Program-made: the position numbers and the translations under genes | Notes under the pieces: model-generated | The model's database searches: none | The model's input: only the letters and a program-made list of their open reading frames with translations | Told to the model about the DNA's origin: nothing | Shown here: positions 37,575-47,575 of the stretch, in pieces | Position numbering within the stretch: the stretch's first letter is position 1 | Layout of the letters: each line of letters begins with the position of its first letter | Source: Colwellia chukchiensis | GTDB taxonomy: Bacteria > Pseudomonadota > Gammaproteobacteria > Enterobacterales > Alteromonadaceae | NCBI RefSeq assembly: GCF_002104455.1 | Contig: NZ_NBOC01000001.1 | Location: forward strand, 682,001 to 746,000 | Length of the DNA stretch: 64,000 bases | Reading direction: 5' to 3'

Positions 37575-38840
37575 GTGTTACAACCACTTAGTGTATTTAT
37601 TGGTTTGCGTTATGTCAGAAGTCGGCAAGGTAAAGGTTTTTCGTCCTTTATATCGGCTTCTTCAACCTTAGGTATTGCCATCGGCGTAATGGTATTGATT
37701 GTGGTCTTGTCGGCCATGAATGGTTTTGAGCGAGCACTGGCAAAACACTTGTTATCAATAGTACCACATGGCGAGATAGTGGCGGTTAATTCGCCAATTG
37801 CTCAGTGGCAAAACAAAGTGACGTCACTTGAGCAGCACCCTGATATTATCGCTGCCGCGCCATTTATTAAAACCCAAGCCATGATGCAAAAATCTGCATT
37901 GCTTAAAGGGGTTGAGTTACGCGCCGTAGATGTCAGCTTAGAGCAAGAGGTTTCGGCAATTTCACGCTATATGGTGGCAGGAAAGTGGCAAGATTTAGCG
38001 CAAGAAAACGGCGTGATTATTGGCGCTGGTATTGCTCAAAAACTTGCCGTGCAAGTGGGTGATAAGGTACAGCTTTTATTGCCACCGGCCAGCGCAGTAA
38101 ACCCGGTGCAGGGGGCAAAGTCGCAATTTCCAGTGCCAGTTGTACAACAGGTACGCGTCGTTGGGGTGTTTAAATTTGGTGGCACTATCGATGAGCAGCA
38201 AGTCTTTATTAACCTAGCAAAAGCCAGTGCAGTTTTGGGGTACCAAAGTGGTGAAGTACAAGGTATTCGCTTGCAAGTAACGGATGTTTTTGCAGCACCT
38301 CAAATTGTTAGAGATGTTGCCTATACACTTGATTACTATGTTTATATGCTAGATTGGACTCGAAGTCATGGTCATTTGTTTAATGATATTCAGCTGGTGC
38401 GTTTAGTGATGTTTATCGTGCTTGTGTTGGTGATTGCGGTGGCGAGCTTTAATATAGTGTCGACGCTGATCATGGTGGTCAATGAGAAAAAATCAGATAT
38501 TGCGATCTTGAAAACCATGGGCGCAACACCAAGCACCATTATGGGCAGTTTTATGCTACAAGGCTTGGTTAATGGCATTGTTGGTAGTTTATTGGGGGCG
38601 AGTCTAGGCGTGCTTATATCGTTAAATTTAACGGCAATTATTCGTGCCATTGAAGCGAGCTTAGCGGTAGAGTTTTTATCTGCCGATGTTTACTTTATCG
38701 ACTACTTACCAACGCTGTTGCGAGAGCAAGACGTTATCAATACGGTGTTAACTGCCTTGCTGATGAGTTTGTTAGCAACGCTTTATCCGGCGTGGCGCGC
38801 AACTAAGGTAGAGCCAGCACAAGTGTTAGGGCAATCTTAA
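37575..38840 (+). CDS. lolE: Lipoprotein-releasing ABC transporter permease LolE
   Basis: 421-residue paralogue of LolC starting at GTG 37575, immediately after the lolD stop. N-terminal [35 protein letters not shown], periplasmic domain, then VASFNIVSTLIMVVNEKKSDIAILKTMGA and a final ATLYPAWRATKVEPAQVL. It completes the LolCDE complex. Confidence 0.9.
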   Translation: MLQPLSVFIGLRYVRSRQGKGFSSFISASSTLGIAIGVMVLIVVLSAMNGFERALAKHLLSIVPHGEIVAVNSPIAQWQNKVTSLEQHPDIIAAAPFIKTQAMMQKSALLKGVELRAVDVSLEQEVSAISRYMVAGKWQDLAQENGVIIGAGIAQKLAVQVGDKVQLLLPPASAVNPVQGAKSQFPVPVVQQVRVVGVFKFGGTIDEQQVFINLAKASAVLGYQSGEVQGIRLQVTDVFAAPQIVRDVAYTLDYYVYMLDWTRSHGHLFNDIQLVRLVMFIVLVLVIAVASFNIVSTLIMVVNEKKSDIAILKTMGATPSTIMGSFMLQGLVNGIVGSLLGASLGVLISLNLTAIIRAIEASLAVEFLSADVYFIDYLPTLLREQDVINTVLTALLMSLLATLYPAWRATKVEPAQVLGQS

Positions 38841-38935
38841 GGCTAGTGCTAGGAAAGCTTACGCATGACCTTGGACGTTAAATGCTTTTAGCGGCTTGCT
38901 TGGGTTTTGAGTTAGCCGGACTACGGGTGTTATCG

Positions 38936-39451
38936 TTAGTCGCGACTTTGCTGGCGCTTTTTCCACTCTTTACGCACTGAAAAGCGCCAAAAGCTGTTGA
39001 TGGTGATAAAACCTAGAAACGAAAACAGCACAGCTAACACTCCGCAGCCAATAATAAAGGCGGGCCCGATAGTCGAAACACTTTCAACCAACCATTGCCA
39101 ACTCGCCTCAAAGGCGAACTTTCTCGTTGGTACACCAATAATCCAAGTACCAACAAGGTAGCAGGCATAAAAAATAGCCGGCATTGTCAATGGGTTAGTG
39201 ATCCAAACTAACGCAATAGATAAAGGAAGGTTGGCATGTACTATAATGGCAAGACCAGCGGCTAAAACCATTTGAAAAGGTACAGGGATAAACGCAAAAA
39301 ATAAGCCAACGGCAAACGCTTTGCTAACAGAGCGACGATTTAGGTGCCACAAATTAGCATTATGCAAAAGTGCACCGAACACTTTTAAATGCTTATTGTT
39401 TTTAATCGTTTGATGATCAGGCATCAGACGCTGGATCATTTTTTTCGGCAT
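38936..39451 (-). CDS. DUF2062 family membrane protein
   Basis: 171 residues with three or four helices. The segments SVSKAFAVGLFFAFIPVPFQMVLAAG and LPLSIALVWITNPLTMPAIFY are the DUF2062 core. The C-terminus is strongly basic (FSVRKEWKKRQQSRD). Function unknown. Divergent from comEC and 95 bp from the end of lolE. Confidence 0.85.
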   Translation of the reverse strand: MPKKMIQRLMPDHQTIKNNKHLKVFGALLHNANLWHLNRRSVSKAFAVGLFFAFIPVPFQMVLAAGLAIIVHANLPLSIALVWITNPLTMPAIFYACYLVGTWIIGVPTRKFAFEASWQWLVESVSTIGPAFIIGCGVLAVLFSFLGFITINSFWRFSVRKEWKKRQQSRD

Positions 39452-39482
39452 AAAATAACTAACTTAACTGGTTAACTGGAAA

Positions 39483-41975
39483 TTGTTCACTATGGAATGG
39501 TGGCTTCTCACATTTTTTATCAGTGCTATTTTGGCACTGTTCATGCCTATAGTACCAGAGTTTTCTGTGTTGCTCACGCTATTGCTTTGTGCATTGTTAC
39601 TGCTATGGGTGCGAAAGTACCGAATACTGGCAATTGCTATATTTGCTTTTAGTTGGGTGTTGTTAGCGGGGCAGCAATATTTAACTCGCATAAGCACTAA
39701 TAATATTAATATTGCATTGCTGCACAAGCAAGCTTATCTAGTGCAGGGGCAAGTTGAAAATATAGTACAAACTAAGGCTGGTACCAGTCGATTTAATTTT
39801 AAAATTAGTCATTGGCAAGGGCAAAAGTTGGCGAAAACGTTTATTGTTCGCTTAACTTGGCAACAGCCAACTCAGCACTTGTTGCAAGGGCAAAGGTGGC
39901 AGTTGTTAGTAAAACTAAAACCCGCGCATGGCTTGGCCAACACAGGTGGCTTTAATTATCAAACTTGGTTGCTACAGCAACAAATTGTTGCCACTGGCTA
40001 TGTAAAAAATGATGCTAAGGCAAAGTCGGTTAGCGCTAAAGTTATGCACAATAAACAGCTCAAGGGGCAAGTAAGTTGGCGACAATTGCTGTATCAACAA
40101 TTGAGTTTATTGTTAACCGATGAGCCGCTTAGCGGGCTAATTCTGGCACTAGGGTTTGGCGAGCGGGGTGAGTTAAGTCGCCATCATTGGCAGGTGTTAT
40201 CAGCAACGGCAACCCAACACCTTATTGCTATTTCAGGGCTGCATATTGGTATAGTGGCCATGGCAACCTTAATCGTGATGCGCGCAGTTGTTTGTTATTT
40301 ACCTTGGTATCGGTTGCTGAGCAAGCCTTGGCAAATAAAGTTAACGAGCAGGAACATAACCTTCTTACCTGTGCTTATTAGCGGTGTTATGGCGTGGTAT
40401 TACGCTTATTTAGCGGGGTTTGCCATACCGACGCTTAGGGCGTTAATTATGCTATTGCTGTTTTGGCTATGTAAAGCCATGGCCATTAAAATGACGCTGA
40501 TGCGATGGTTATTAAGCGCTATTGTAGCTATATTATTATGTTGGCCGTTAAGTTTATTAAGCGCTAGTTTTTGGTTATCCATTATTGCTTTAACGATTAT
40601 TTTTATCACCATAACGCGTTATAAAGCTTTCCTCACAGGCACAGGCACAGACACAATTACAGCGCCGAGCTCAATTGCCGCGACGACTAAGTTGCAAAGC
40701 GTCGTTAAGGTAAAATACCTACCTATTAAAATGCGAGCCGTGAATTGGTTAAAAGGTTTATTGCTGATCCAGTTAGTGCTGACGTTAGCTATGCTGCCCA
40801 TTGCCGCGTTACTGAATTATCAGCTGCCATTAGCGGCGTTCTTTGCCAATATTGTTGCTGTGCCTGTGATGAGTATTACCGTGATCCCTTGCACGTTATT
40901 AGCCGTTATTGCCTTACCACTTAGCAAAATAGTGGCTATGTTTTTTCTCGATTTGGCTTTGTTTTTCTTAGCTAAGGTTTGGCAGTATTTAAGCGTTATT
41001 GCTAGCGTACAATGGTTGCAACTGCCGGTATCTTTTCAACAAATTCAATTACTCTTGCTCGTGTTAGTTTTGTGTCTGGGGGCTATATTTTTTCGTGTAG
41101 GCTATGCTAAGCGCCTGTTATTGTCGAGTATGTTGTTGCTGGCGCTCGGTAGAAGTCATCTTTTGACAAAACAAAGTAGCGACTGGCAACTCACCGTCTT
41201 AGATGCAGGTCATGGGCTAGCCATTGTGATTGAAAAAGATGAAGGTGTTTTTCTCTATGATACAGGCGCAAGTTATGCCAGTGGTTTTAGTATTGCTGAT
41301 GCCGCGCTGATCCCTTACTTGAAACATCGGGGCTTTAATAAAATTGATGGTGTGATTATTAGTCACAATGACAACGACCATGCTGGCGGGCTGGCACAAC
41401 TGCGCAAGCAATTGAGTATAGCTAAGGTGATTGCCAATGATTTTGCGCTGTTACCTGATAGTGTTTGTTTAGCTGGGCAAGGCTTTGACTGGCAAGGGTT
41501 ACGTTTTGAAATGTTATCGCCAAGTGTTATCAAAGGCGATAAAAATGATGACTCTTGTGTGTTGACCATTAGCGATGGTCTGCACAAAGTGCTATTGCCA
41601 GGGGATATCTCTATAAAACAAGAAAGACAATTGTTAGCGATGCCGGGAATGCGCGAAAAGCTCCGCAGTGACTTGCTTATTGCCCCGCATCATGGCTCAA
41701 AATCATCGTCTAGTGCCCGATTTTTATCGGCAGTGGCACCGCAATATGCGGTATTTAGCACTGGCTATTTAAATCGCTGGCAAATGCCTTCCAAGGAAAT
41801 CATTAATCGTTATCAAGCACTTACAACAACCATGTTTAATACCGCAGAGCAAGGTATGATCAGCTTTACTTTTCGTTTAGCAAGTCCCAGTCAAGTATCC
41901 GGTTTTGAACAAGATATCGAAACTAAGAGCTATCGAGCGGATAGACGTCAGTATTGGTATGTAAATTCATACTGA
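39483..41975 (+). CDS. comEC: DNA internalisation competence protein ComEC/Rec2
   Basis: Forms the inner-membrane channel for incoming single-stranded DNA. The 830-residue protein has an N-terminal DUF4131-type domain (about 40-180), a central multi-helix Competence domain with LISGLHIGIVAM-like ATQHLIAISGLHIGIVA, and a C-terminal metallo-beta-lactamase-like domain from about 560 (VLDAGHGLAIVI, IISHNDNDHAGGLAQL, LIAPHHGSKSSSS). Start among nearby ATGs is uncertain. Confidence 0.94.
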   Translation: MFTMEWWLLTFFISAILALFMPIVPEFSVLLTLLLCALLLLWVRKYRILAIAIFAFSWVLLAGQQYLTRISTNNINIALLHKQAYLVQGQVENIVQTKAGTSRFNFKISHWQGQKLAKTFIVRLTWQQPTQHLLQGQRWQLLVKLKPAHGLANTGGFNYQTWLLQQQIVATGYVKNDAKAKSVSAKVMHNKQLKGQVSWRQLLYQQLSLLLTDEPLSGLILALGFGERGELSRHHWQVLSATATQHLIAISGLHIGIVAMATLIVMRAVVCYLPWYRLLSKPWQIKLTSRNITFLPVLISGVMAWYYAYLAGFAIPTLRALIMLLLFWLCKAMAIKMTLMRWLLSAIVAILLCWPLSLLSASFWLSIIALTIIFITITRYKAFLTGTGTDTITAPSSIAATTKLQSVVKVKYLPIKMRAVNWLKGLLLIQLVLTLAMLPIAALLNYQLPLAAFFANIVAVPVMSITVIPCTLLAVIALPLSKIVAMFFLDLALFFLAKVWQYLSVIASVQWLQLPVSFQQIQLLLLVLVLCLGAIFFRVGYAKRLLLSSMLLLALGRSHLLTKQSSDWQLTVLDAGHGLAIVIEKDEGVFLYDTGASYASGFSIADAALIPYLKHRGFNKIDGVIISHNDNDHAGGLAQLRKQLSIAKVIANDFALLPDSVCLAGQGFDWQGLRFEMLSPSVIKGDKNDDSCVLTISDGLHKVLLPGDISIKQERQLLAMPGMREKLRSDLLIAPHHGSKSSSSARFLSAVAPQYAVFSTGYLNRWQMPSKEIINRYQALTTTMFNTAEQGMISFTFRLASPSQVSGFEQDIETKSYRADRRQYWYVNSY

Positions 41976-42286
41976 CGTTGGCAAATTGTGCGGGTTAATA
42001 TCAGCTTTTAAATGTTTATCAGTTGGTTGATTGTTAAAATAAGGCTAAAATACGCGACAAAGGTATTGATAGCCATCTATTTTAGGCGTTGTTGGCTTAA
42101 GTGCTAGCGTCTCAATAAGCGGCTCTGATAACAATGAACAATTACACAACGACTGTCAGCAAATGAGCAACGCGTTGCAAAACACTATATTACTTAGCTT
42201 GCCGCAAGCATTATAATTAGCTGCTGCGACTATTTTTTATTTGCCCTTTGCTGGCACTTTTTTATTGAACACGCATTGAGAATTGA
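41976..42286. other. Intergenic region comEC/msbA, no gene seen
   Basis: About 310 bp with no credible frame, strong terminator or recognised motif. It presumably contains the promoter of the msbA operon. Confidence 0.4.
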
Positions 42287-44050
42287 ATGTCGACAACACA
42301 AGTACAAACGGCTAGTGACCACAGCACACGAGAAAACTTTAAACGCCTTTTAGCGTATGCTAAAGCCTATAAAGCCGCGGCACTTGTGTCGGTGCTAGGT
42401 ATGTTAGGCTACGCGGCAATAGACAGTTTTGTTTTTTCACAATTACAGCCCTTAATCGATAAGGGCTTAGATGGCCAAGACCCAACGTTTATGAAATGGG
42501 CGCCATACTTTATCGTGGTTATGTTTATTTTGCGGGGGATTTGCCATTTTGCCGGCAACTACTGCTTAGCTTGGTTAGGTAATAATGTGGTAGCAAATAT
42601 TCGCCAAGAGCTATTTGAACATGTCATGTCAATGCCGGTGGCTTATCACGATAAAGAGTCTACCGGCAGTTTAATCTCTAAATTAACCTTTGATACCGAG
42701 CAGGTACTCAGTGCCGTTTCTAAAGCCTTGTTAACCTTAGTGCAACAGGGGGCTTTTGTGATTGGGCTGCTGATTGTAATGTTCTATAACAGTTGGCAGT
42801 TAGCATCAATTTTTTTACTTATAACGCCCGTGATCGCCGGCATAGTCACCTTAGTGTCACGACGTTTTCGCAGTATAAGTAAAGGTATTCAAAATGCCAT
42901 GGGGGAGGTTACTACTGCTGCAGAGCAAACCTTTAATGGTCATAAGGTGGTCTTAACTTTTGATGGTCAACAACGAGAGTTTGAGCGCTTTGAACAAATA
43001 AATCGCCACAATCGCCAACAGCGGATGAAAATGGTGGCGACACAAGCAGCAAGCGTGCCTGTTATTCAAATAATAGCCTCTTTTGCCTTAGCGTTTGTGT
43101 TATATGTGGCGAATTTAGAGTCGATGCGCGCCGATATAACCCCTGGTATTTTTATGACCGTTTTAATGTGTATGGTTACCTTGCTGCGACCTTTAAAATT
43201 GTTAACCACAGTCAATAGTGAGTTTCAAAAAGGTATGGCGGCTTGTGTCAGTATTTTTGGCGTACTCGATCAAGAAACCGAGCGTGATACCGGCACTGTG
43301 ACACTAAAACGTGCCCAAGGCACATTGGCGTTTAAACATGTAAACTTTTTTTATAATGACGGTGAAGAAAAACAAGCATTAACCGACTTAAGCTTTACGG
43401 CCAATGTTGGTGAAACCGTGGCCCTAGTGGGGCGCTCAGGCAGCGGTAAGTCTACTGCTAGTGCGTTATTATTACGTTTTTACGATGCATCGTCGGGGCA
43501 AGTGTTAATTGATGGTCGCGATATTACCGAATACAAGCTAAAAGACTTGCGTAAACAATTTGCCTATGTTTCGCAACAAGTGGTGCTATTTAACGACTCG
43601 ATTGCCAATAATATTGCTTATGGTAAACCAGAAGCGAGTCGCGACGAGATTGAAGATGCCGCACGAAAAGCGCATGTAATGGAGTTTGTTGCTGAGTTAC
43701 CTGATGGGCTTGACACTAACATTGGTGACAATGGTGCTATGTTATCGGGTGGCCAACGCCAACGTGTTGCCATCGCCAGAGCGCTGCTTTGCGACGCGCC
43801 ATTTTTAATTTTAGATGAAGCCACCAGTGCTTTAGATACCGAATCGGAACGTCATATTCAAGAAGCGCTTGCGCTGTTGCAAAAAAATCGCACCAGTATT
43901 GTTATTGCGCACCGTTTATCGACCATAGAAAATGCCGATAAAATTATTGTGATGGAACAAGGGCAAATAAAAGAACAAGGGGATCACCACACTTTGCTAG
44001 CCAAAGATGGTGTCTATGCTCAGCTACATAAATTTCAATTTGGCGCTTAG
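42287..44050 (+). CDS. msbA: Lipid A ABC transporter MsbA
   Basis: Flips lipid A-core across the inner membrane. The 587-residue half-transporter has six N-terminal helices, then Walker A GRSGSGKSTASALLL, Q-loop AYVSQQVVLFNDSI, signature [15 protein letters not shown], Walker B PFLILDEATSALDTE and IAHRLSTIENAD. 22 bp separate it from lpxK, the usual partner. Confidence 0.96.
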   Translation: MSTTQVQTASDHSTRENFKRLLAYAKAYKAAALVSVLGMLGYAAIDSFVFSQLQPLIDKGLDGQDPTFMKWAPYFIVVMFILRGICHFAGNYCLAWLGNNVVANIRQELFEHVMSMPVAYHDKESTGSLISKLTFDTEQVLSAVSKALLTLVQQGAFVIGLLIVMFYNSWQLASIFLLITPVIAGIVTLVSRRFRSISKGIQNAMGEVTTAAEQTFNGHKVVLTFDGQQREFERFEQINRHNRQQRMKMVATQAASVPVIQIIASFALAFVLYVANLESMRADITPGIFMTVLMCMVTLLRPLKLLTTVNSEFQKGMAACVSIFGVLDQETERDTGTVTLKRAQGTLAFKHVNFFYNDGEEKQALTDLSFTANVGETVALVGRSGSGKSTASALLLRFYDASSGQVLIDGRDITEYKLKDLRKQFAYVSQQVVLFNDSIANNIAYGKPEASRDEIEDAARKAHVMEFVAELPDGLDTNIGDNGAMLSGGQRQRVAIARALLCDAPFLILDEATSALDTESERHIQEALALLQKNRTSIVIAHRLSTIENADKIIVMEQGQIKEQGDHHTLLAKDGVYAQLHKFQFGA

Positions 44051-44072
44051 CTAAATAACGCGGTGACAATCA

Positions 44073-45140
44073 ATGCGCTTAATTGAAAAAGTTTGGTTTC
44101 ACGGACATGCAGCAAAATGGCTACTGGTTCCGGTTTTGTTACCACTGACAGTTTTATTTGCCTTGGTTAGTTGGCTGCGCCGCCTTGCTTATCAACTTGG
44201 GGTGTTGTCGCAAGTTACCAGCTCCGTGCCGGTGGTGGTGGTGGGTAATATTGGCATTGGCGGTAACGGTAAAACGCCATTAGTCTTGTATTTAGTAGAG
44301 CAATTAAGCCAGCAGGGGATAAAAGTCGGCGTTGTAAGCCGCGGCTACGGCGCCAAAGCGCCGCATTATCCTTATCATGTCACTGCCGAAAGTAGTGCGA
44401 TACAAGCCGGCGATGAACCCTTATTAATACAGCGACGCAGTGGCGTTGACGTGGTGATTGGTGCTGATCGTGTACAAGCTTGTCAGCGGCTTATCGAACT
44501 GGGCTGTGAGCTCATTATTGCCGATGATGGCTTACAGCATTATCGCTTAGCACGGGCTTTTGAATTTATTGTTGTCGATGGCAGGCGCTTATTCGGTAAT
44601 GGGCTCTTGCTACCTGCAGGGCCGCTACGCGAGCGCATAGCGCGGATAAAGTCAGCAGACTGTGTAGTGGTTAATGGTGAGAGCACATGGCCCGAGCAGG
44701 CAAGTAAGTTGTCGGTACCTGTGGTAACTATGCAGCTTAGTGCGAAAAACCTTGTGCATGTTAAAAGCGGACGGCATGTTAAATTAGCGGATTTTTTACA
44801 ACAACAGCAAGTGCAGGAAAACGGCATTAATGCCATTGCCGGTATCGGCGATCCGCAACGCTTTTTTAACTCGCTAACCCAGTATGGTTTTAAGCTGAAT
44901 GACAAACAAGGGTTTGTTGACCACCAAGCGTATACCGAGCAGGATTTACGCGCATTTGCCGCGGATATGGCGTTGTTAATGACAGAAAAAGACGCGGTAA
45001 AGTGTGCTGAGTTTGCGCAAGAAAATTATTGGTATGTACCGGTGGATGCTATGTTTACAGCGCATCAGGGTAGTGACACTATGACCCATATCGTAGCAAC
45101 GCTTGCAGCACTTGCTGATAAGCGACACCAAGACAGTTAA
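44073..45140 (+). CDS. lpxK: Tetraacyldisaccharide 4'-kinase
   Basis: Adds the 4' phosphate to form lipid IVA. 355 residues with a membrane-associated N-terminal segment (LLVPVLLPLTVLFALVSWL), Walker A GNIGIGGNGKTPLVLYL, GVVSRGYG, ADDGLQHYRLAR and LPAGPLRE, and LMTEKDAVKC near the end. Between msbA and the Trm112-like gene, as in E. coli. Confidence 0.96.
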   Translation: MRLIEKVWFHGHAAKWLLVPVLLPLTVLFALVSWLRRLAYQLGVLSQVTSSVPVVVVGNIGIGGNGKTPLVLYLVEQLSQQGIKVGVVSRGYGAKAPHYPYHVTAESSAIQAGDEPLLIQRRSGVDVVIGADRVQACQRLIELGCELIIADDGLQHYRLARAFEFIVVDGRRLFGNGLLLPAGPLRERIARIKSADCVVVNGESTWPEQASKLSVPVVTMQLSAKNLVHVKSGRHVKLADFLQQQQVQENGINAIAGIGDPQRFFNSLTQYGFKLNDKQGFVDHQAYTEQDLRAFAADMALLMTEKDAVKCAEFAQENYWYVPVDAMFTAHQGSDTMTHIVATLAALADKRHQDS

Positions 45141-45202
45141 TTAATCGTTTGGCATGATGATGTTTCATCAAGCCAAGAGCTAACAAGTAAAGAGAGAATA
45201 AA

Positions 45203-45385
45203 ATGGCATTTGATACAAAATTAATGGAAATTTTAGCTTGCCCAGTGTGTAAGGGTAAATTAGCGCATGATAAAGAGCAAAAAGAGTTGATTTGTAAGTT
45301 TGACCGCCTAGCTTTTGCCATTGACAAGGATATTCCAGTACTACTGGAAAGCGAAGCGCGACGTATTGCCTTAGACGATGCATAA
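45203..45385 (+). CDS. Trm112/YcaR family protein
   Basis: 60-residue protein ([20 protein letters not shown]). The C-x2-C in CPVC and a later Cys in [13 protein letters not shown] mark this small UPF0434/Trm112 family, found between lpxK and kdsB in many gammaproteobacteria. GAGAG precedes the ATG. Precise role unknown. Confidence 0.9.
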   Translation: MAFDTKLMEILACPVCKGKLAHDKEQKELICKFDRLAFAIDKDIPVLLESEARRIALDDA

Positions 45386-45434
45386 CGCAACTGATTGCAA
45401 ATTTTTAGTGTAAACAAGATTTAAAGAGGTTGAT

Positions 45435-46205
45435 ATGTCGTTTGTGGTTGTGATCCCCGCGCGTTTTGAGTCATCACGCTTACCGGGTAAAGTACTGGCC
45501 GATATTGCCGGCAAGCCCATGATCCAATGGGTGGTAGAAAAAGCACGCGATAGTGGTGCCGAGCAAGTGATTGTTGCCACCGACAATGATGAGGTGGCGC
45601 GTGTCGTGCAGGGCTTTGGTGCTGAGGTGTGTAAAACCCGCGCTGATCATCAATCGGGCACTGAGCGCCTTGCTGAGGTCATGGAAACTTACCAATTTTC
45701 AGACCAACAGGTCATTGTCAATGTACAAGGCGATGAGCCGTTTATACCAGTAGAAAATATTGCCCAAGTAGCAGAAAATTTATCACGTCAGCGTGATGCT
45801 CGCATGGCAACACTAGCGATGAAAATTGAAGATGCTGCCGAAGCAGTAAACCCTAATGCGGTAAAAGTCATATGTGATAAAGCTGGTTATGCTTTGTATT
45901 TTAGTCGAGCCACGATTCCTTACGATCGAGGACGTTTTCTTAATAACGATGCTATTGATAGCATAGGTGATTTTTACCTCAGGCACATTGGCATTTATGC
46001 CTACCGCGCTGGCTTTATTAAAGACTATGTAAAATGGCCGGCAAGTCAATTAGAGCAAGTCGAGTCGTTAGAGCAATTGCGGGTGCTTTGGCAAGGAGAA
46101 AAAATTCATGTCGCGGTGGCAAAAACACGACTGGCGGTAGAAGGAGTTGATACCCCAGAAGACCTAGCAAAAGCTCGGGCATACGCGCAGTCATTATCAA
46201 ATTAG
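45435..46205 (+). CDS. kdsB: CMP-Kdo synthetase
   Basis: Activates Kdo with CTP for LPS inner-core synthesis. 256 residues with [19 protein letters not shown], the nucleotide-binding [17 protein letters not shown] and SRATIPYDR, all KdsB hallmarks. SD AGAGG at 45423-45427. Ends the msbA-lpxK-ycaR-kdsB cluster. Confidence 0.96.
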   Translation: MSFVVVIPARFESSRLPGKVLADIAGKPMIQWVVEKARDSGAEQVIVATDNDEVARVVQGFGAEVCKTRADHQSGTERLAEVMETYQFSDQQVIVNVQGDEPFIPVENIAQVAENLSRQRDARMATLAMKIEDAAEAVNPNAVKVICDKAGYALYFSRATIPYDRGRFLNNDAIDSIGDFYLRHIGIYAYRAGFIKDYVKWPASQLEQVESLEQLRVLWQGEKIHVAVAKTRLAVEGVDTPEDLAKARAYAQSLSN

Positions 46206-46349
46206 CGTTGCTCAAATCGTTATCAAAACATCACATGGTGTTGTTAAGCAATGCAGTGATAATTTCGCGGCTATGTGGCGCGTAAACATGGCACATCATG
46301 CACTCAAACAGTAAAGTAAGCGCATAATTTAAGGTTAGGTGAACAGTTC

Positions 46350-47111
46350 ATGGCTTTAAGCAAACAAAAAGCCCGTTGGTTAATGGCACAAAAAGGCTTT
46401 TTAGATATGCTGCCGCTAAATCTAGCGGTGTTACCTTGGGGTATTCTTTGCGGCTCTTTGGCAATTCAACGTGACTTTAGTGTGCTTGAAGCGATTTTGA
46501 TGCCGTTAATTGTATTTGCCGGCTCAGTACAGTTGGTCTCTATTGAGTTAATAGCGAATCAAACGTCTTTGCTAACTGTGTTATTTACTAGCTTTATTAT
46601 TAGCTCACGGCACTTTTTATACGGTCTGGCACTACGAGATAAATTAAAAAAACTGCCAAGCAAGTGGCGTTATGGTATTGGCTTTTTATTAACCGATGAA
46701 TTGTTTGCGTTATCAGGGCATCGTAAAGCCTGTGTTGGTCAATTGCGGTTAATTTACGCGCTAGTTGCCGGCGGTAGTTTTTATATTTTCTGGCTGTTAT
46801 GGAATATTGTTGGTGTAGTTGCCGGTAGCTACTTACCTGACTTGACCCACTTAGGCTTAGATTTTGCCATAGCCGTGACCTTTATTGCCTTAGTGATCCC
46901 GAGCATTATTAACTTACCGGTGTTAGTGACTGTGCTATGCGCCGGGGTTTTATCGGTATTGTTTAAATTATTACAGTTTGAGTTAGACTTAGTTGCCGCG
47001 GCACTCATTGCTATGTATGGCGGCTATTTGACCGACCGCTGGCTACAAAGACGTGCGGATAAAAACGGCAACGTTGTCGACAAAAATAAAACTAAGCAGG
47101 GGATATCATGA
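46350..47111 (+). CDS. azlC: AzlC family branched-chain amino acid exporter subunit
   Basis: 253-residue membrane protein. AzlC signatures: LPLNLAVLPWGILCGSLA, AGSVQLVSIELIAN and FIISSRHFLYGLAL. With the small AzlD partner it is expected to export amino acids such as branched-chain analogues. Its stop overlaps the azlD start by 4 bp. Confidence 0.9.
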   Translation: MALSKQKARWLMAQKGFLDMLPLNLAVLPWGILCGSLAIQRDFSVLEAILMPLIVFAGSVQLVSIELIANQTSLLTVLFTSFIISSRHFLYGLALRDKLKKLPSKWRYGIGFLLTDELFALSGHRKACVGQLRLIYALVAGGSFYIFWLLWNIVGVVAGSYLPDLTHLGLDFAIAVTFIALVIPSIINLPVLVTVLCAGVLSVLFKLLQFELDLVAAALIAMYGGYLTDRWLQRRADKNGNVVDKNKTKQGIS

Positions 47112-47425
47112 CATTGCTGACCATTTGTTTAATGGCCTTGATCACCTTTACGACGCGTTATTTATTTATTCATCCGCGATTGCCGGTGCGTTTGGGCGCT
47201 AAAATGGCGAAATTTTTAAGCTATAGTGCCCCCGCCGTGTTAACTGCAATTTGGGTACCTATTATTTTTGTGCAGCAAGGGCAATTAAATGTTTCTTGGC
47301 AAAACCCATACTTAATTGCCGCTTCTTTGTCTGTGCTTGCCGCGGCTAAAACGAAAAGTATTTACTTTACTATGTTTGTCGGGCTAGTTAGCTTTGTTTT
47401 AAGTCGTTACTTATTAGCCCTTTAA
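47108..47425 (+). CDS. azlD: AzlD family transporter subunit
   Basis: 105 residues with about three or four helices (LLTICLMALITFTTRYLFI; YSAPAVLTAIWVPIIF). The FTTRY near the start and YSAPAVLTA are AzlD-like. The ATG overlaps the end of azlC (ATGA), consistent with a two-subunit transporter. Confidence 0.88.
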   Translation: MTLLTICLMALITFTTRYLFIHPRLPVRLGAKMAKFLSYSAPAVLTAIWVPIIFVQQGQLNVSWQNPYLIAASLSVLAAAKTKSIYFTMFVGLVSFVLSRYLLAL

Positions 47426-47575
47426 ATGTGATGGCGTTACATTAACGCATTGTGCTGTGCGTAAATGAGTCACTTTTCAGGGCTTGATAGTTAAAAATGC
47501 TCTGTTTATCGAATAAAGCTTGTCAGGTTATATTGCGAGCTTTTATTATGCCTTACCGCTTTTTCCACACAAAAC